Source: Amycolatopsis acidiphila (GTDB taxonomy: Bacteria > Actinomycetota > Actinomycetes > Mycobacteriales > Pseudonocardiaceae). Taken from it: a DNA stretch of 64,000 nt. The stretch spans positions 4,898,001 to 4,962,000 of the forward strand of contig NZ_CP090063.1 of NCBI RefSeq assembly GCF_021391495.1, in the 5' to 3' direction. The notes beneath the pieces are model-generated. The model saw only the letters and a program-made list of their open reading frames with translations. It searched no databases and was not told the origin of the DNA. Position 1 is the stretch's first letter. Each line of letters starts with the position of its first letter. Made by a program: the position numbers and the translations under genes. Of the stretch, positions 1-8,137 are shown piece by piece.

Positions 1-897
1 ATCTACGGGCGGCTGTGCCTGCCACCCGGGCACGCGCCCGACGTCCTCCAGATCCTCGTGCACGGCGCCAGCTACGACCACACGTACTGGGATTTCCCGG
101 GGTTCGGCGGCCAATACTCCTATACCCGCACTCAGAACTCCGCCGGCTACGCCACACTGGCCATCGACCAGCTCGGCGTCGGCCGCAGCTCGCATCCGCT
201 GAGCGCGCTGGCCACCCAGCTCGCGGGCGCCAGCACCGTGCACGACGTGGTCACGGCGGCCCGCGGGGGCGCGCTCGGCCCGAGTTTCGACCGGGTCGCG
301 CTGGTGGGCCATTCCTTCGGATCGCTCACCGTGTGGCTCGAAGCCGCGACCTACGCCGATGTCGACGGGGTCCTGGTGTCCGGGGCGTCGCACTCGCTCG
401 GCGCGCTCGCCCTCGCCGAGCTGGGCCCCCACATCCGCCCGGCCCAGCTCGACCCCGTCACGGCCGCACACGTCCCCGCGGCGGATCTGGGCTACGTCAG
501 CATTCCCGGGGCCCGCGCTCCGATCTTCTACTATCTGCCCAATGCCGATCCCGCTGTCGTCGCGCAGGACGAGGCCACCCGCAGCGAGATTCCGGTGGGA
601 GTGGGGGCCACGATCCCGGTCTACATTCCGGCCACCGTCGGTATCAAGGTGCCGGTCCTCGAGGTCAACGGCGTCGAGGACAAGCCGTTCTGCGTCCAGG
701 GCGGCGGTGGCTCGCTCACCGACTGCCGCAGCGACGCCACCCTGCACGACTCCGAGGCGGTGTTCTTCTCCCCCGAGGCACACCTGGAGACCACGGTCAT
801 CCCCGACGCGGGGCACGACCTGAACCTGCAACGCAACGCCCGGGTCTTCTTCGACCGCGCGACGCGCTGGTTCCAGAACCACTTCCCGCTACGCTGA
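1..897 (+). CDS. alpha/beta hydrolase, 5'-truncated by window edge
   Basis: The reading frame is already open at base 1, so the true N-terminus lies outside the window. The visible part is about 298 residues and shows an alpha/beta hydrolase fold. There is an early LVHGAS segment of the oxyanion-hole type, a nucleophile elbow GHSFGS with the Ser codon at 313-315, and a C-terminal PDAGHD stretch that could give the catalytic His. Two cysteines in a CVQGGGG...DC segment may form a disulfide, which would fit an exported enzyme, but the signal region is not visible. The substrate is unknown; esters or lactones are the family norm. It stops just before a strong hairpin and converges on the acyl-CoA ligase. 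Confidence 0.75.
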   Translation: MYGRLCLPPGHAPDVLQILVHGASYDHTYWDFPGFGGQYSYTRTQNSAGYATLAIDQLGVGRSSHPLSALATQLAGASTVHDVVTAARGGALGPSFDRVALVGHSFGSLTVWLEAATYADVDGVLVSGASHSLGALALAELGPHIRPAQLDPVTAAHVPAADLGYVSIPGARAPIFYYLPNADPAVVAQDEATRSEIPVGVGATIPVYIPATVGIKVPVLEVNGVEDKPFCVQGGGGSLTDCRSDATLHDSEAVFFSPEAHLETTVIPDAGHDLNLQRNARVFFDRATRWFQNHFPLR

Positions 898-904
898 CCC
901 GGGT

Positions 905-940
905 CCGGCGGTGACCAGGGGCGTACCCGGTCACCGCCGG
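905..940. terminator. bidirectional hairpin terminator
   Basis: A perfect 12-bp inverted repeat (CCGGCGGTGACC at 905-916, GGTCACCGCCGG at 929-940) with a 12-nt loop lies between the stop codons of two convergent genes. Its right arm overlaps the last codons of the minus-strand ligase. There is no U-tract, which is common for high-G+C actinobacterial terminators. Confidence 0.6.
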
Positions 941-2499
941 CCGTCCGGAACCGTGTCCCCGTCGGCGATCGCGGCGCGGACCTGCTGGCGCTGGATCTTT
1001 CCCATGGAGTTGCGCGGGATGGACGCCAGCGTCCGCACCCGCTCCGGGGTCTTGTACCGGGCCATTCCCGCGTCCCGGCAGTGCGCGCGCACGTCGTCCA
1101 GGGTCGGCGGCGGCAGCCCGTCCGCCGGAACCACCACGGCACAACAGGTCTCGCCCAGCCGTGGATCCGGCAACCCGATCACCGCGATGTCCGCGATCGC
1201 CGGATGGGTGGACAGCACCGCCTCGATCTCGGCGACCGAGATGTTCTCACCGCCCCGCACCACGATCTCCTTGAGCCGGCCGGTGATGGTGACCAGGCCG
1301 TGCTCGTCCACGACGGCGAGGTCACCGGTCCGGACGTAGCCCTGCTCGTCGATCGCGGTGGCGTCCAGCTCGTGGTCCAGGTAGCCGGCGAAACGCTGTG
1401 GCCCGCGCAGCCGCAGCTCCCCCGAGCTTCCCGCGGGCAGGTCCCTTCCGTCGGCGCCGGCGATCCTGACCTCCACGCCCGGCCCCGGGAGCCAGGACGA
1501 CCTCGCCTTGCCCGCCGCGTCCGTCCGCCGCGGGAACCCCGCGATGGGGAACTCGGTCAGGCCGTACCCGTTCACCACGCCGTCCCCGCCCAGTGTCCGG
1601 CGGACGATCTCGTCGAGGTCCGGGGAGACCGCCGCGCCGCCGCCCATGCACAGCCGCAGCCCTGGAAACAGCCGCTCGGCGCCGTGTTTTCGTTGCGCGG
1701 CAAGATAAGCCTGGAAGAAGGGGGTGGCGCTGCCGAGGATCGTCGCCCCGTGCTCCGCCATGGTGACCGGGGTGCGGGCGGGGTCGAAGTTGTCCAGCAG
1801 CACGAGCCTGCTGCCCACCCGCAACGTGGTGACCAGCCAGGCCATCCCGCCGATGTGGGCGAACGGGTAGGCCATCGGGAACACGTCGTCCTCGCCGGCA
1901 CCGAACTGGTCCACCATCGCGTTCGAGGACGCGAACACCGAGGCGTCGGTGTGCAGCACGCCCTTGGGCCGGGCCGTGCTGCCCGAGGTCACGTACACCC
2001 AGCGCGGCGCGTCCGACGCCGGTGGCGAGGGCAAGTCCGCGGGATCGCCTTGTGGCAGCGCGAGTTCCGTACTCTCGTTGTGGTCACAGGGAATCACCCT
2101 GGCACGAGAACCGGCGACCGAGCGCACCGCCGCGGCGTGCTCGAAACCCCGCCAGCGCGTCGGGACCACCGCGAACTCCGGCGCGAACTGCTCGTCGAGC
2201 GCCCGCAGCTCCGCCTCCCGCAGCACCGTGATCACCGGGTTCTGCACGGCGCCGAGCCGGGCCAGCGCGACGCTGAGCACCACGCATTCCAGTGTCGTGG
2301 GCAGCTGCCACATGACCCGCGAGCCCTCCCGCACACCGAGGGCGGCGAGCCCGGCGCCCACCCGCTCCGCGGCGTCGCGGAGCCCGGCCGCGGTCATCGC
2401 GGCGCCCCGGTCGTCGCTCAGCAGGATCCGGCCGGGTGTCCGCTCGGCCCGCCAGAGCACCAGGTCCCACAGCCGGTGTGGCGGTGCGGTGGTGGTCAC
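931..2499 (-). CDS. AMP-forming acyl-CoA ligase (ANL family)
   Basis: This 522-residue protein would activate a carboxylic acid to its acyl-CoA through an acyl-adenylate. The phosphate-binding motif TSGSTARPKG, the GYGLTEFP motif, the YVRTGDLA and GRLKEIVVRGGE hinge region, and the C-terminal lysine in RNSMGKIQ are all present, so it looks active. I chose the GTG at 2499 because its GTGA overlaps the stop of the upstream NTF2-like gene by four bases; the frame stays open further upstream but only as antisense-type sequence. It resembles the ligase at 51283-52854 (shared WQLPT and ARLGAVQ segments), suggesting paralogues. It is probably transcribed from the palindrome-bearing divergent promoter at 2913-3033. 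Confidence 0.88.
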   Translation of the reverse strand: MTTTAPPHRLWDLVLWRAERTPGRILLSDDRGAAMTAAGLRDAAERVGAGLAALGVREGSRVMWQLPTTLECVVLSVALARLGAVQNPVITVLREAELRALDEQFAPEFAVVPTRWRGFEHAAAVRSVAGSRARVIPCDHNESTELALPQGDPADLPSPPASDAPRWVYVTSGSTARPKGVLHTDASVFASSNAMVDQFGAGEDDVFPMAYPFAHIGGMAWLVTTLRVGSRLVLLDNFDPARTPVTMAEHGATILGSATPFFQAYLAAQRKHGAERLFPGLRLCMGGGAAVSPDLDEIVRRTLGGDGVVNGYGLTEFPIAGFPRRTDAAGKARSSWLPGPGVEVRIAGADGRDLPAGSSGELRLRGPQRFAGYLDHELDATAIDEQGYVRTGDLAVVDEHGLVTITGRLKEIVVRGGENISVAEIEAVLSTHPAIADIAVIGLPDPRLGETCCAVVVPADGLPPPTLDDVRAHCRDAGMARYKTPERVRTLASIPRNSMGKIQRQQVRAAIADGDTVPDGRR

Positions 2500-2912
2500 C
2501 GCGGGCTCCCGGTGCGCGCCGTCCAGCGGCCGTAGGGGATGTGCTCGGGAATTTCCCAGAAGCTGCGCACCGCGCTCGAACCACCCGGCTCGACCCGCCA
2601 GACGTCGACGCTCGGGATCACCAGCGCCGCACCGCGGTAGCTGCCCTCGTTGCTGCACACCACCACGGCCTCGTCGGCACCGGTGATGAGCTGCGTGATG
2701 CGTACCGCCGGGTGGTCCGGCCCGGTCCGGTCCCACAGCTGCGAGGCCAGTTCCCAGCCGTGCTTGACGGGAGTGCCGACCGGGTCCTCCAGGGTCGGCT
2801 CGCCGGGCGACATGGTGCGCCAGTGCCGCAGCCAGCCCTCCTTGTCCTGTGCGTTCCACAGCTCGTACCAGCGCCGGATGAACAGTTCGAGATCCCGGCC
2901 GTCGATCGCCAT
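2496..2912 (-). CDS. NTF2-like / SnoaL-fold protein
   Basis: A 138-residue protein opening with DLELFIRRWYELWNAQDKE, the usual start of SnoaL-like or NTF2-like domains, with many acidic and aromatic residues and a conserved-looking GWELASQLWDR helix. Members serve as small isomerases, hydratases or ligand-binding domains; no catalytic assignment is possible here. It is the first gene of a two-gene minus-strand operon, and its stop overlaps the GTG of the downstream acyl-CoA ligase, so the two are probably translationally coupled. Its promoter region holds the palindrome at 2971-2986. Family assignment is by pattern only. Confidence 0.7.
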   Translation of the reverse strand: MAIDGRDLELFIRRWYELWNAQDKEGWLRHWRTMSPGEPTLEDPVGTPVKHGWELASQLWDRTGPDHPAVRITQLITGADEAVVVCSNEGSYRGAALVIPSVDVWRVEPGGSSAVRSFWEIPEHIPYGRWTARTGSPR

Positions 2913-2970
2913 CGGACATCCTTCCCGGCGTTTCGGTCATGATCTGCGCGCGAACTGATTCCAACGGCCC

Positions 2971-2986
2971 TTGACGAAAATGTCAA
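2971..2986. promoter_or_regulatory. operator palindrome, TTGAC-N6-GTCAA type (site 1)
   Basis: TTGACGAAAATGTCAA is a 16-bp palindrome between the divergent NTF2-like/ligase operon and the SDR at 3034. The same sequence with one or two changes recurs at 12767-12782 and 15741-15756, both also in divergent promoters, and a weaker copy lies at 15808-15823. Each half contains a TTGAC that could double as a -35 element. The likely binder is one of the local TetR proteins (inference). Confidence 0.7.
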
Positions 2987-3033
2987 CTACGTATTCCCTG
3001 AACTTCTCACCAGCCACCCGAAAGGCGGGAACG

Positions 3034-3831
3034 ATGGATTTCGGTATCAGGGGCAGGACCGCGCTGGTCACCGGCGGCAGCAAGGGCATGGGGCGCGACG
3101 TCGCGCGGATGCTGGCCGCCGAGGGGTGCCGGGTGGCCGTCGTCGCCCGGACGAAGGCGGACATCGACGACGCGGTCGCCTCGATCCGGGAACAGGGCGG
3201 CACGGCCGTCGGCATCACCGCGGACATGACCGACGGGGAGCAGGTGCGCCGGGCCGTGGCCGAGGTGCGCGAGGCGTTCGGCCCGCCGTCGATCGTGATC
3301 GGCCAGACGAAGTTCACCGTGCCCGGCGACTTCGCCGACATCGAGGACGTGGCCACCTACACTGACTCGTTCCAGACCTACACCGTCAGCCAGGTCAACC
3401 TGTTGCACGCGGTACTGCCCGCGATGCGCGACGCCGGCTGGGGGCGGTTCGTGCACATCGGGTCGGCGACGGCGAAGGAGCCGGTGGGCAACATCCACCA
3501 CGCGGTCGCCAACGCGACCCGCCCGTCGACCATCGGCCTGCTCAAGACCGTCTCGGACGAGTACGCCCGGTACGGCATCACCGTCAACACGGTCGCCCCC
3601 GGCTGGATCGAGACCCAGAACGCCGTGGACTACCTGCGGGCCAACGCCGGGGTGGCGACCGAAGACGAGCGCCGGAGCTGGATGCTCGACAACGCCCGGG
3701 TGCCCGCCGCCAGGATGGGCCGCTCCGACGAGATCGCCTCGCTCATCGTCTACCTCTGCTCGGCGCAGGCCGGATATGTGACCGGCAACTGGATCGAGGT
3801 CGACGGCGGGCACCACCGCTCAGCGTTCTGA
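3034..3831 (+). CDS. SDR-family protein lacking the YxxxK catalytic pair
   Basis: A 265-residue short-chain dehydrogenase-fold protein. The nucleotide-binding glycine motif TGGSKGMG is intact near residue 13, and the C-terminal WIEVDGG segment is typical. Ser144 is present in HIGSATA, but where Tyr-x-x-x-Lys should follow the sequence reads HHAVANATR: Ala and Arg take the Tyr and Lys positions, and no Tyr occurs between residues 144 and 170. It may therefore bind NAD(P)H without classical SDR chemistry, or use other residues. I chose ATG 3034 because GGCGGGA precedes it and a longer frame would place the operator palindrome inside the gene. Its 3' end overlaps the convergent TetR gene by 12 bp. 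Confidence 0.85.
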   Translation: MDFGIRGRTALVTGGSKGMGRDVARMLAAEGCRVAVVARTKADIDDAVASIREQGGTAVGITADMTDGEQVRRAVAEVREAFGPPSIVIGQTKFTVPGDFADIEDVATYTDSFQTYTVSQVNLLHAVLPAMRDAGWGRFVHIGSATAKEPVGNIHHAVANATRPSTIGLLKTVSDEYARYGITVNTVAPGWIETQNAVDYLRANAGVATEDERRSWMLDNARVPAARMGRSDEIASLIVYLCSAQAGYVTGNWIEVDGGHHRSAF

Positions 3832-4437
3832 GCCGGCCCCGGGCACGAACAGCCGGACGATCTCGTCGCGAACGACCGGATACGGGCGGTCCAGCCGAGC
3901 CCGGGCCCGCATCTCCAGGCAGCGCAGCACGACCGCGTGCACGGCGAAGGCGTCCCGTCCGGGAACCGCCGCGGGCAGCGTGCCGTCCTCGCGGGCCCTG
4001 CCGAAGGCCTCCACCAGGATCTCCCGGTGACAGGCGTGCACGTCCTCGAGCGCGTCGGCGATCCCGGCGACCATGCCGACCTCCGGGGCGAGGAAGGTCC
4101 GTCCTTCCCTGGCCTGCCGCTCGTGCCAGCCGATGCCGAGGAACTCCTCGATCCAGGCGATCACCGCGGCCCGGCCGTCCGCGGCGCCGCCGACCGCCGC
4201 CCGCAAGCGATTGCGCACGAGCTCGCCCGCCTCGCGCTGCATGGCGAGCACCAGGGCGTCCTTGGACGGGAAATGCCGGTAGAAGGTGCGCCGGTTCACC
4301 CCGGCGGCCCGCAGGATGTCCTCGATCGCCGTCGTCCCGCCGCCGCGGCCGATCAGCCGGTGCGCGGCACGGACGATGCCCGCCCGCTCCCGTTCGGCGC
4401 GGCCCGACTCGACCGCCCGGCCTGTCGGCATGTTCAT
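3820..4437 (-). CDS. TetR-family transcriptional regulator
   Basis: This 205-residue protein has an N-terminal helix-turn-helix (TTAIEDILRAAG, then VNRRTFYRHFPSKDAL) followed by a ligand-binding region of ordinary TetR length. An ATG at 4437 and another two codons later are both possible starts. It is transcribed divergently from the Rieske oxygenase at 4583, and the 145-bp spacer contains imperfect palindromes, so it most likely represses that gene and itself. Its ligand is unknown but could be an acyl-CoA or pathway intermediate (inference from neighbours). Confidence 0.9.
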   Translation of the reverse strand: MNMPTGRAVESGRAERERAGIVRAAHRLIGRGGGTTAIEDILRAAGVNRRTFYRHFPSKDALVLAMQREAGELVRNRLRAAVGGAADGRAAVIAWIEEFLGIGWHERQAREGRTFLAPEVGMVAGIADALEDVHACHREILVEAFGRAREDGTLPAAVPGRDAFAVHAVVLRCLEMRARARLDRPYPVVRDEIVRLFVPGAGSER

Positions 4438-4504
4438 TCTTCACCTTTCCGCCTGCCCCATGATCGCACAATCCGCGAGAACGGGCCCGGTCGTTCGGGG
4501 AATG

Positions 4505-4553
4505 TCATTCCCCGAACCGTCGCACGCTGTTAAGCTCGGTGGGAATGATATTC
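4505..4553. promoter_or_regulatory. divergent promoter with candidate TetR operator
   Basis: Between the TetR and Rieske genes there is an inverted pair TCATTCCC (4505-4512) and GGGAATGA (4541-4548). A shorter imperfect palindrome, GAAT-GAT-ATTC, lies at 4543-4553. The spacer is A+T-rich relative to its surroundings. The sequence differs from the TTGAC-N6-GTCAA operators, so a different regulator, probably the adjacent TetR, is expected. This is pattern evidence only. Confidence 0.35.
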
Positions 4554-4582
4554 TCAAGAAGACCCTCAGGGAGGTCGGCGTC

Positions 4583-5647
4583 GTGCGCTTGCATGGGCTG
4601 GATCTGGAGCTGACCGGATGGTTCCAGGTGGCGTGGTCGGGGGACATCGGGCCGGAGCAGGTGGTGCCGCTGCGCTACTTCGGCCGGGACCTGGTGGCCT
4701 ATCGCGGCAAGGACGGCGTGGTCCGGGTGCACGACCGGCACTGCCGGCACCTGGGTGCGAGCCTGGCGCACGGCGGCTGCGTCGTCGACGAGGGCATCCA
4801 GTGCCCCTTCCACGGCTGGGTCTGGGCGCCGGACGGGCACAACGTGTCCATCCCCTACCAGGAACGCCCCAACAAGGCCCGCAAGCTCGGCAGCTGGCCG
4901 GTCGTGGAGCGCAACGAGTCGATCTACGTCTGGTTCGACCACGCCGGCCGGGAGCCCTACTGGGACGTGCCGGACGCGCTCCACGACACTCCGCACGCCG
5001 CCGACCGCGAGTTCCACCCCGCCGGGCCCGACGCCCGCGAAAGCTTTCCGGACCTGCGGGTGCATCCGCAGATGGTCGTCGAGAACACGGTCGACCCGCA
5101 CCACTTCCGGTTCGTCCACCGCACCCCGCTCAGCCCGGTCGTCCTCGAAGAGAAGGTCGAGGGCCCGCAGTGGTGGGCGCGGGTCGGCTTCGGGAAGGGC
5201 TGGCGCGACCACGCGCACGACGAGGACGGCGCGCTGCGCACGGACACGGCGAACACCATCGAGATCCTGTGGTCCGGGATGGGGGTCAGCGTCAACGTCG
5301 AGCACATGCGCGAAGGCGTGCGGGTGATCACCATCAACACCACTCCCGTCGAGGACGGCCGCAGCGAGATCTTCGCGACGTACTGGATCGACCGGGCCGG
5401 CGACGAGGAGAGCTACCGGCGGCGCCTTGCCGAGGCCAAGCTCGCCCTGCCCGACGACATCAAGATCTGGAACCACCAGATCTTCCTGGACCCGCCGGCG
5501 CTGGCCACCGAAGAGGCCCGCGGCTTCCGCCGGATGCGGCGCTGGGCGCGCCAGTTCTACCCGGGTGACGTGGGCGAGAACGGCCCGGCCGGCACCGGCG
5601 ACACCCGCGCACCGGGAACCGAGAAGCTCGAAGCCGGTGCCTCCTGA
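4583..5647 (+). CDS. Rieske non-heme iron oxygenase, KshA-like
   Basis: A 354-residue oxygenase component of a ring-hydroxylating system that would take electrons from a separate reductase, not found in this window. The Rieske [2Fe-2S] ligands are Cys54-x-His56 and Cys74-x2-His77 (CRHLG ... CPFHGW). The mononuclear iron site is the ENTVDPHHFRFVH segment, with Asp171, His174 and His179 in the expected D-x2-H-x4-H spacing. Overall length and motifs resemble the 3-ketosteroid 9-alpha-hydroxylase oxygenase KshA and related monooxygenases, but the substrate could be another alicyclic compound. I chose GTG 4583 because GGGAGG lies eight bases upstream; an earlier frame start would cross the divergent promoter. 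Confidence 0.88.
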   Translation: MRLHGLDLELTGWFQVAWSGDIGPEQVVPLRYFGRDLVAYRGKDGVVRVHDRHCRHLGASLAHGGCVVDEGIQCPFHGWVWAPDGHNVSIPYQERPNKARKLGSWPVVERNESIYVWFDHAGREPYWDVPDALHDTPHAADREFHPAGPDARESFPDLRVHPQMVVENTVDPHHFRFVHRTPLSPVVLEEKVEGPQWWARVGFGKGWRDHAHDEDGALRTDTANTIEILWSGMGVSVNVEHMREGVRVITINTTPVEDGRSEIFATYWIDRAGDEESYRRRLAEAKLALPDDIKIWNHQIFLDPPALATEEARGFRRMRRWARQFYPGDVGENGPAGTGDTRAPGTEKLEAGAS

Positions 5648-5648
5648 C

Positions 5649-5664
5649 GCGACTGCTCAGTCGC
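5649..5664. terminator. short hairpin between convergent genes
   Basis: GCGACT (5649-5654), a 4-nt loop and AGTCGC (5659-5664) form a 6-bp stem between the Rieske stop and the stop of the minus-strand LLM gene. It is short and lacks a U-tract, so termination is only plausible. Confidence 0.35.
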
Positions 5665-6568
5665 TTGTGGACGGTGCGAGTGCCTTGCCGAGGAGCTCGA
5701 TCTCGCGCAGGCAGTCGTCGATGCCGCGGGCCTGCGCGTCGATCGAGACGTAGGTGACGCCCGCCCGCTCGTACTCGGGCAGCACCGCCGCGAGCTGCTC
5801 GGCGGCGCGCTGGGGGTCGCGGGTGGGCGCCGGGGTGAAACAGACGTCGAACTCCGGCGGGCGCCCCGCCGCGGACCGCATTTCCCGCAGCTGCGCGATC
5901 CGCTCCCCGAGGCCGCCTGCGGTCAGCTCGGGCGTACCGGTGACAACGGCCATCGCGGCGGGTTGTTCGAAGGGCAGCCAGCCGTCGGCGGTCTCGGCCA
6001 CCCGGCGCATCGCGGCCTTGCTGTTGCCCCCGATCCAGATCGGCGGGCCGGGACGCTGCGCCGGCCGGGGCAGCATGACCTGGCCGTGCGCCGGGAAGAA
6101 CTCGTCGTCACGCTCGACGACCTCGCCCGACCAGGCCGCCCGCAACGCGCCGATCGCGGCGTCGAACCGGGGACCGCGGTCGGCGAAGGGCGCGTCCAGC
6201 ACCTCGAACTCCGCCCGCTGGTATCCCGCGCCCATGCCGACCACGAGCCTGCCGCCGGAGAGCCGGTCGAGGCTGGCCGCCGACTTCGCCGCCAGGTACG
6301 GGTTGCGGTAACCGGCGACCAGTACGAAGGTCAGCAGCCGCACCCGGCTGGTCGCCGCCGCCATGAACGACAGCGCGACGAACGGATCGAAGGCGTGATG
6401 ACCGCCGTTGGCGAGCCAGTCCTGCGCGGGGAACGGGTGGTCGGTCGTGGACACCATGTCGAACCCGCATTCCTCGGCCGCCACGGCGATGTCGGCCAGG
6501 TCGCGGTCGCCGATCCAGGTGTCCCAGTGCTTCACCGCGCGGGCGGGGAACTGGTAGTTGAGCTTCAT
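5657..6568 (-). CDS. LLM-class flavin-dependent oxidoreductase (F420 type)
   Basis: A 303-residue TIM-barrel protein of the luciferase-like monooxygenase/F420-dependent group. Diagnostic segments are TTDHPF near residue 41, the SRVRLLTFVLVAGYRNP strand, LDRLSGGRLVVGMGAG and the C-terminal half IWIGGNS. It would catalyse a hydride transfer, possibly on a ring ketone or alpha,beta-unsaturated intermediate, using F420 or FMN. It is the last gene of the minus-strand operon Gfo/Idh - LLM - isochorismatase-like - LLM and overlaps its neighbour by four bases. It is clearly paralogous to the LLM gene at 7214-8137. The substrate is unknown. Confidence 0.87.
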   Translation of the reverse strand: MKLNYQFPARAVKHWDTWIGDRDLADIAVAAEECGFDMVSTTDHPFPAQDWLANGGHHAFDPFVALSFMAAATSRVRLLTFVLVAGYRNPYLAAKSAASLDRLSGGRLVVGMGAGYQRAEFEVLDAPFADRGPRFDAAIGALRAAWSGEVVERDDEFFPAHGQVMLPRPAQRPGPPIWIGGNSKAAMRRVAETADGWLPFEQPAAMAVVTGTPELTAGGLGERIAQLREMRSAAGRPPEFDVCFTPAPTRDPQRAAEQLAAVLPEYERAGVTYVSIDAQARGIDDCLREIELLGKALAPSTSD

Positions 6569-7200
6569 GCGCTGTCCTTCGTCCAGAGTGCGGCCACTTC
6601 GGCCACGGTCGGTGTGGCACCGAGCAGCGCGATCGCGTAGCGCAACAAGTCCTGCGCGAACGACAACGGAAGCCCGAGCACGGCGTCGCGGACGACGGCC
6701 ACCCGGTAGCCCAGGTTGACCGCCTCGACGGCCATCCCGAGCACCGCCTCGTTGAGCGACACCCCGCCGATCACCAGCGTGCGCACGTCCAGGCTGCGCA
6801 GCACCATGTCGAAGTCGGTGCCGGCGAAGGCCGACATCCCGTGGTGGCGGGCGTGCACGACGTCGTCCGGCCCGGGCGCCAGCTCGGGCACGATCTCGGC
6901 GGCCGGCGAGCCCGCTCGCAGGTACCCGGGGTCCCGCCCGAGGGTGACCGCCATCAGCGGGGTGTTGATCCGCGTCCCGACGTGACGGGGCCGGAACTGG
7001 AGCGTCGCGTGCACGACCGGCACCCCGGCACGGCGTGCGGCCGCGGTCAGCGTCGCCAGCTGTCCGATCAACCCCGCGGCGCGGACAGCGTCGCCGAGTT
7101 CGCGGGTGGCCGGCGACGCCAGGTCGCCGACGACACCGCGCTGCATCTCGGAGACGACGACGGCCGCCTGCGACGGATCGACCAGCTCGGCCAGTTCCAT
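6565..7200 (-). CDS. isochorismatase-fold protein without catalytic cysteine
   Basis: A 211-residue cysteine-hydrolase/isochorismatase-fold protein. The fold signature is clear: VVVSEMQRG near residue 15, MSAFAGTDF near 122, LVIGGVSLNEAV near 142 and VAVVRDAV. The Asp-Lys-Cys triad is gone, however. The usual Asp is Glu18, the Lys region reads HARHHG, and the nucleophilic Cys position is Glu151; the whole protein contains no cysteine. Isochorismatase itself also lacks the Cys, but amidohydrolase activity seems excluded. It sits between two paralogous LLM oxidoreductases, 13 bp after one and overlapping the other by 4 bp. It might hydrate or cleave a vinyl ether, or be a non-catalytic partner (inference). 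Confidence 0.82.
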   Translation of the reverse strand: MELAELVDPSQAAVVVSEMQRGVVGDLASPATRELGDAVRAAGLIGQLATLTAAARRAGVPVVHATLQFRPRHVGTRINTPLMAVTLGRDPGYLRAGSPAAEIVPELAPGPDDVVHARHHGMSAFAGTDFDMVLRSLDVRTLVIGGVSLNEAVLGMAVEAVNLGYRVAVVRDAVLGLPLSFAQDLLRYAIALLGATPTVAEVAALWTKDSA

Positions 7201-7213
7201 CGGTCCCCCTGGG

Positions 7214-8137
7214 TCAGTGAGCCGGGGCGATGAGCTCCTCGCCCAGCTTTCCTACGGTGTCCTCGGCCGCGCCGGGGTCGTCCCCGCAGACGACGACCAC
7301 CACGCGGTCCACCCCGCGCTCGGCCAACGCGCCCACGTCGTCCTCCAGCCGCGCCGTGTCCCACCCGCGCCGGATGTCGAGCAACGGCCAGTGGCCGCTC
7401 ACCACGACCTCGACGGCACCGGCCGGGCGCCCCTGCTCGACCGTCAGCGTCCGCAGCTGCGCGATGTGCCGGGACAGCTCGTCCAGCCCGTCGATGGGCG
7501 CGGTCCGCATGGTCCTGGCGAGCCGGCCGGTCGCGAGGATCGCCACCCAGCCTTCGGCGTGGCGGGCCGCCCGCAGCCGCCCCCACCGGCTGTTGCCGTG
7601 CACCCACAGCGGCGGGCCGGGCCGCTGGACCGGACCCGGCCGCGGGAGCGTCGCGCGGGCGGAGAAACCGTCGCCCTCGCGGGTGATCTCGGCACCCGAC
7701 CACGCCGCACGCAGCACTTCCAGGGCTTCGTCGAACCGCTCCCGCCGCGTCTCGAAATCCATCCCGAGCGCCCGGAACTCGCCACGCAGGTAGCCGGTGC
7801 CGACGCCGAGGACCAGCCGCCCGCCGCTGAGGGCGTCCAGGCTGGCCGTCTGGTGCGCGGTGAGGAACGGGTTGCGGTACGGCAGCACCAGTACCCACGT
7901 CAACAGGCGGATCCGGGAGGTCACGGCGGCGCAGAAACCCAGCGCGGAGAACGGGTCCGCGCTGCCCTCTCCCCCGTTGCGCACCCACTTGGCCGACGGC
8001 GCCGGATGGTCGGTGAACCCGATCGAGGAGTACCCGCTGTCCTCCGCGGCGCGGGCGAAGCGGGTCACCGCCGAGGGCGAGAGGATCGCCGGCGTCCAGG
8101 CGGGGTCGGCCGTGGCGTGCTGCAGGTCGAACTTCAC
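7214..8137 (-). CDS. LLM-class flavin-dependent oxidoreductase, second paralogue
   Basis: A 307-residue luciferase-like monooxygenase-fold enzyme with FTDHPAPS near residue 40, SRIRLLTWVLVLPYRNP, LDALSGGRLVLGVGTG and LWVHGNS. Layout and motifs match the LLM gene at 5657-6568, so the pair arose by duplication or serves two steps or a heteromer. I chose the GTG at 8137 because it overlaps the stop of the upstream Gfo/Idh gene as GTGA. The cofactor is probably F420 or FMN and the electron acceptor is unknown. A reductase partner is not encoded nearby, which slightly favours F420. Confidence 0.86.
   Translation of the reverse strand: MKFDLQHATADPAWTPAILSPSAVTRFARAAEDSGYSSIGFTDHPAPSAKWVRNGGEGSADPFSALGFCAAVTSRIRLLTWVLVLPYRNPFLTAHQTASLDALSGGRLVLGVGTGYLRGEFRALGMDFETRRERFDEALEVLRAAWSGAEITREGDGFSARATLPRPGPVQRPGPPLWVHGNSRWGRLRAARHAEGWVAILATGRLARTMRTAPIDGLDELSRHIAQLRTLTVEQGRPAGAVEVVVSGHWPLLDIRRGWDTARLEDDVGALAERGVDRVVVVVCGDDPGAAEDTVGKLGEELIAPAH

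Noticed and set aside
1081..2535. Long plus-strand open frame opposite the ligase
   Set aside because: It is an antisense shadow caused by high G+C third positions; the encoded protein is low-complexity and Arg/Pro/His-rich, while the minus strand carries a complete ligase.
2971..3033. Longer SDR start at 2971
   Set aside because: It would put the shared operator palindrome inside the coding region, and the N-terminal extension has no SDR counterpart; ATG 3034 follows a better ribosome-binding site.
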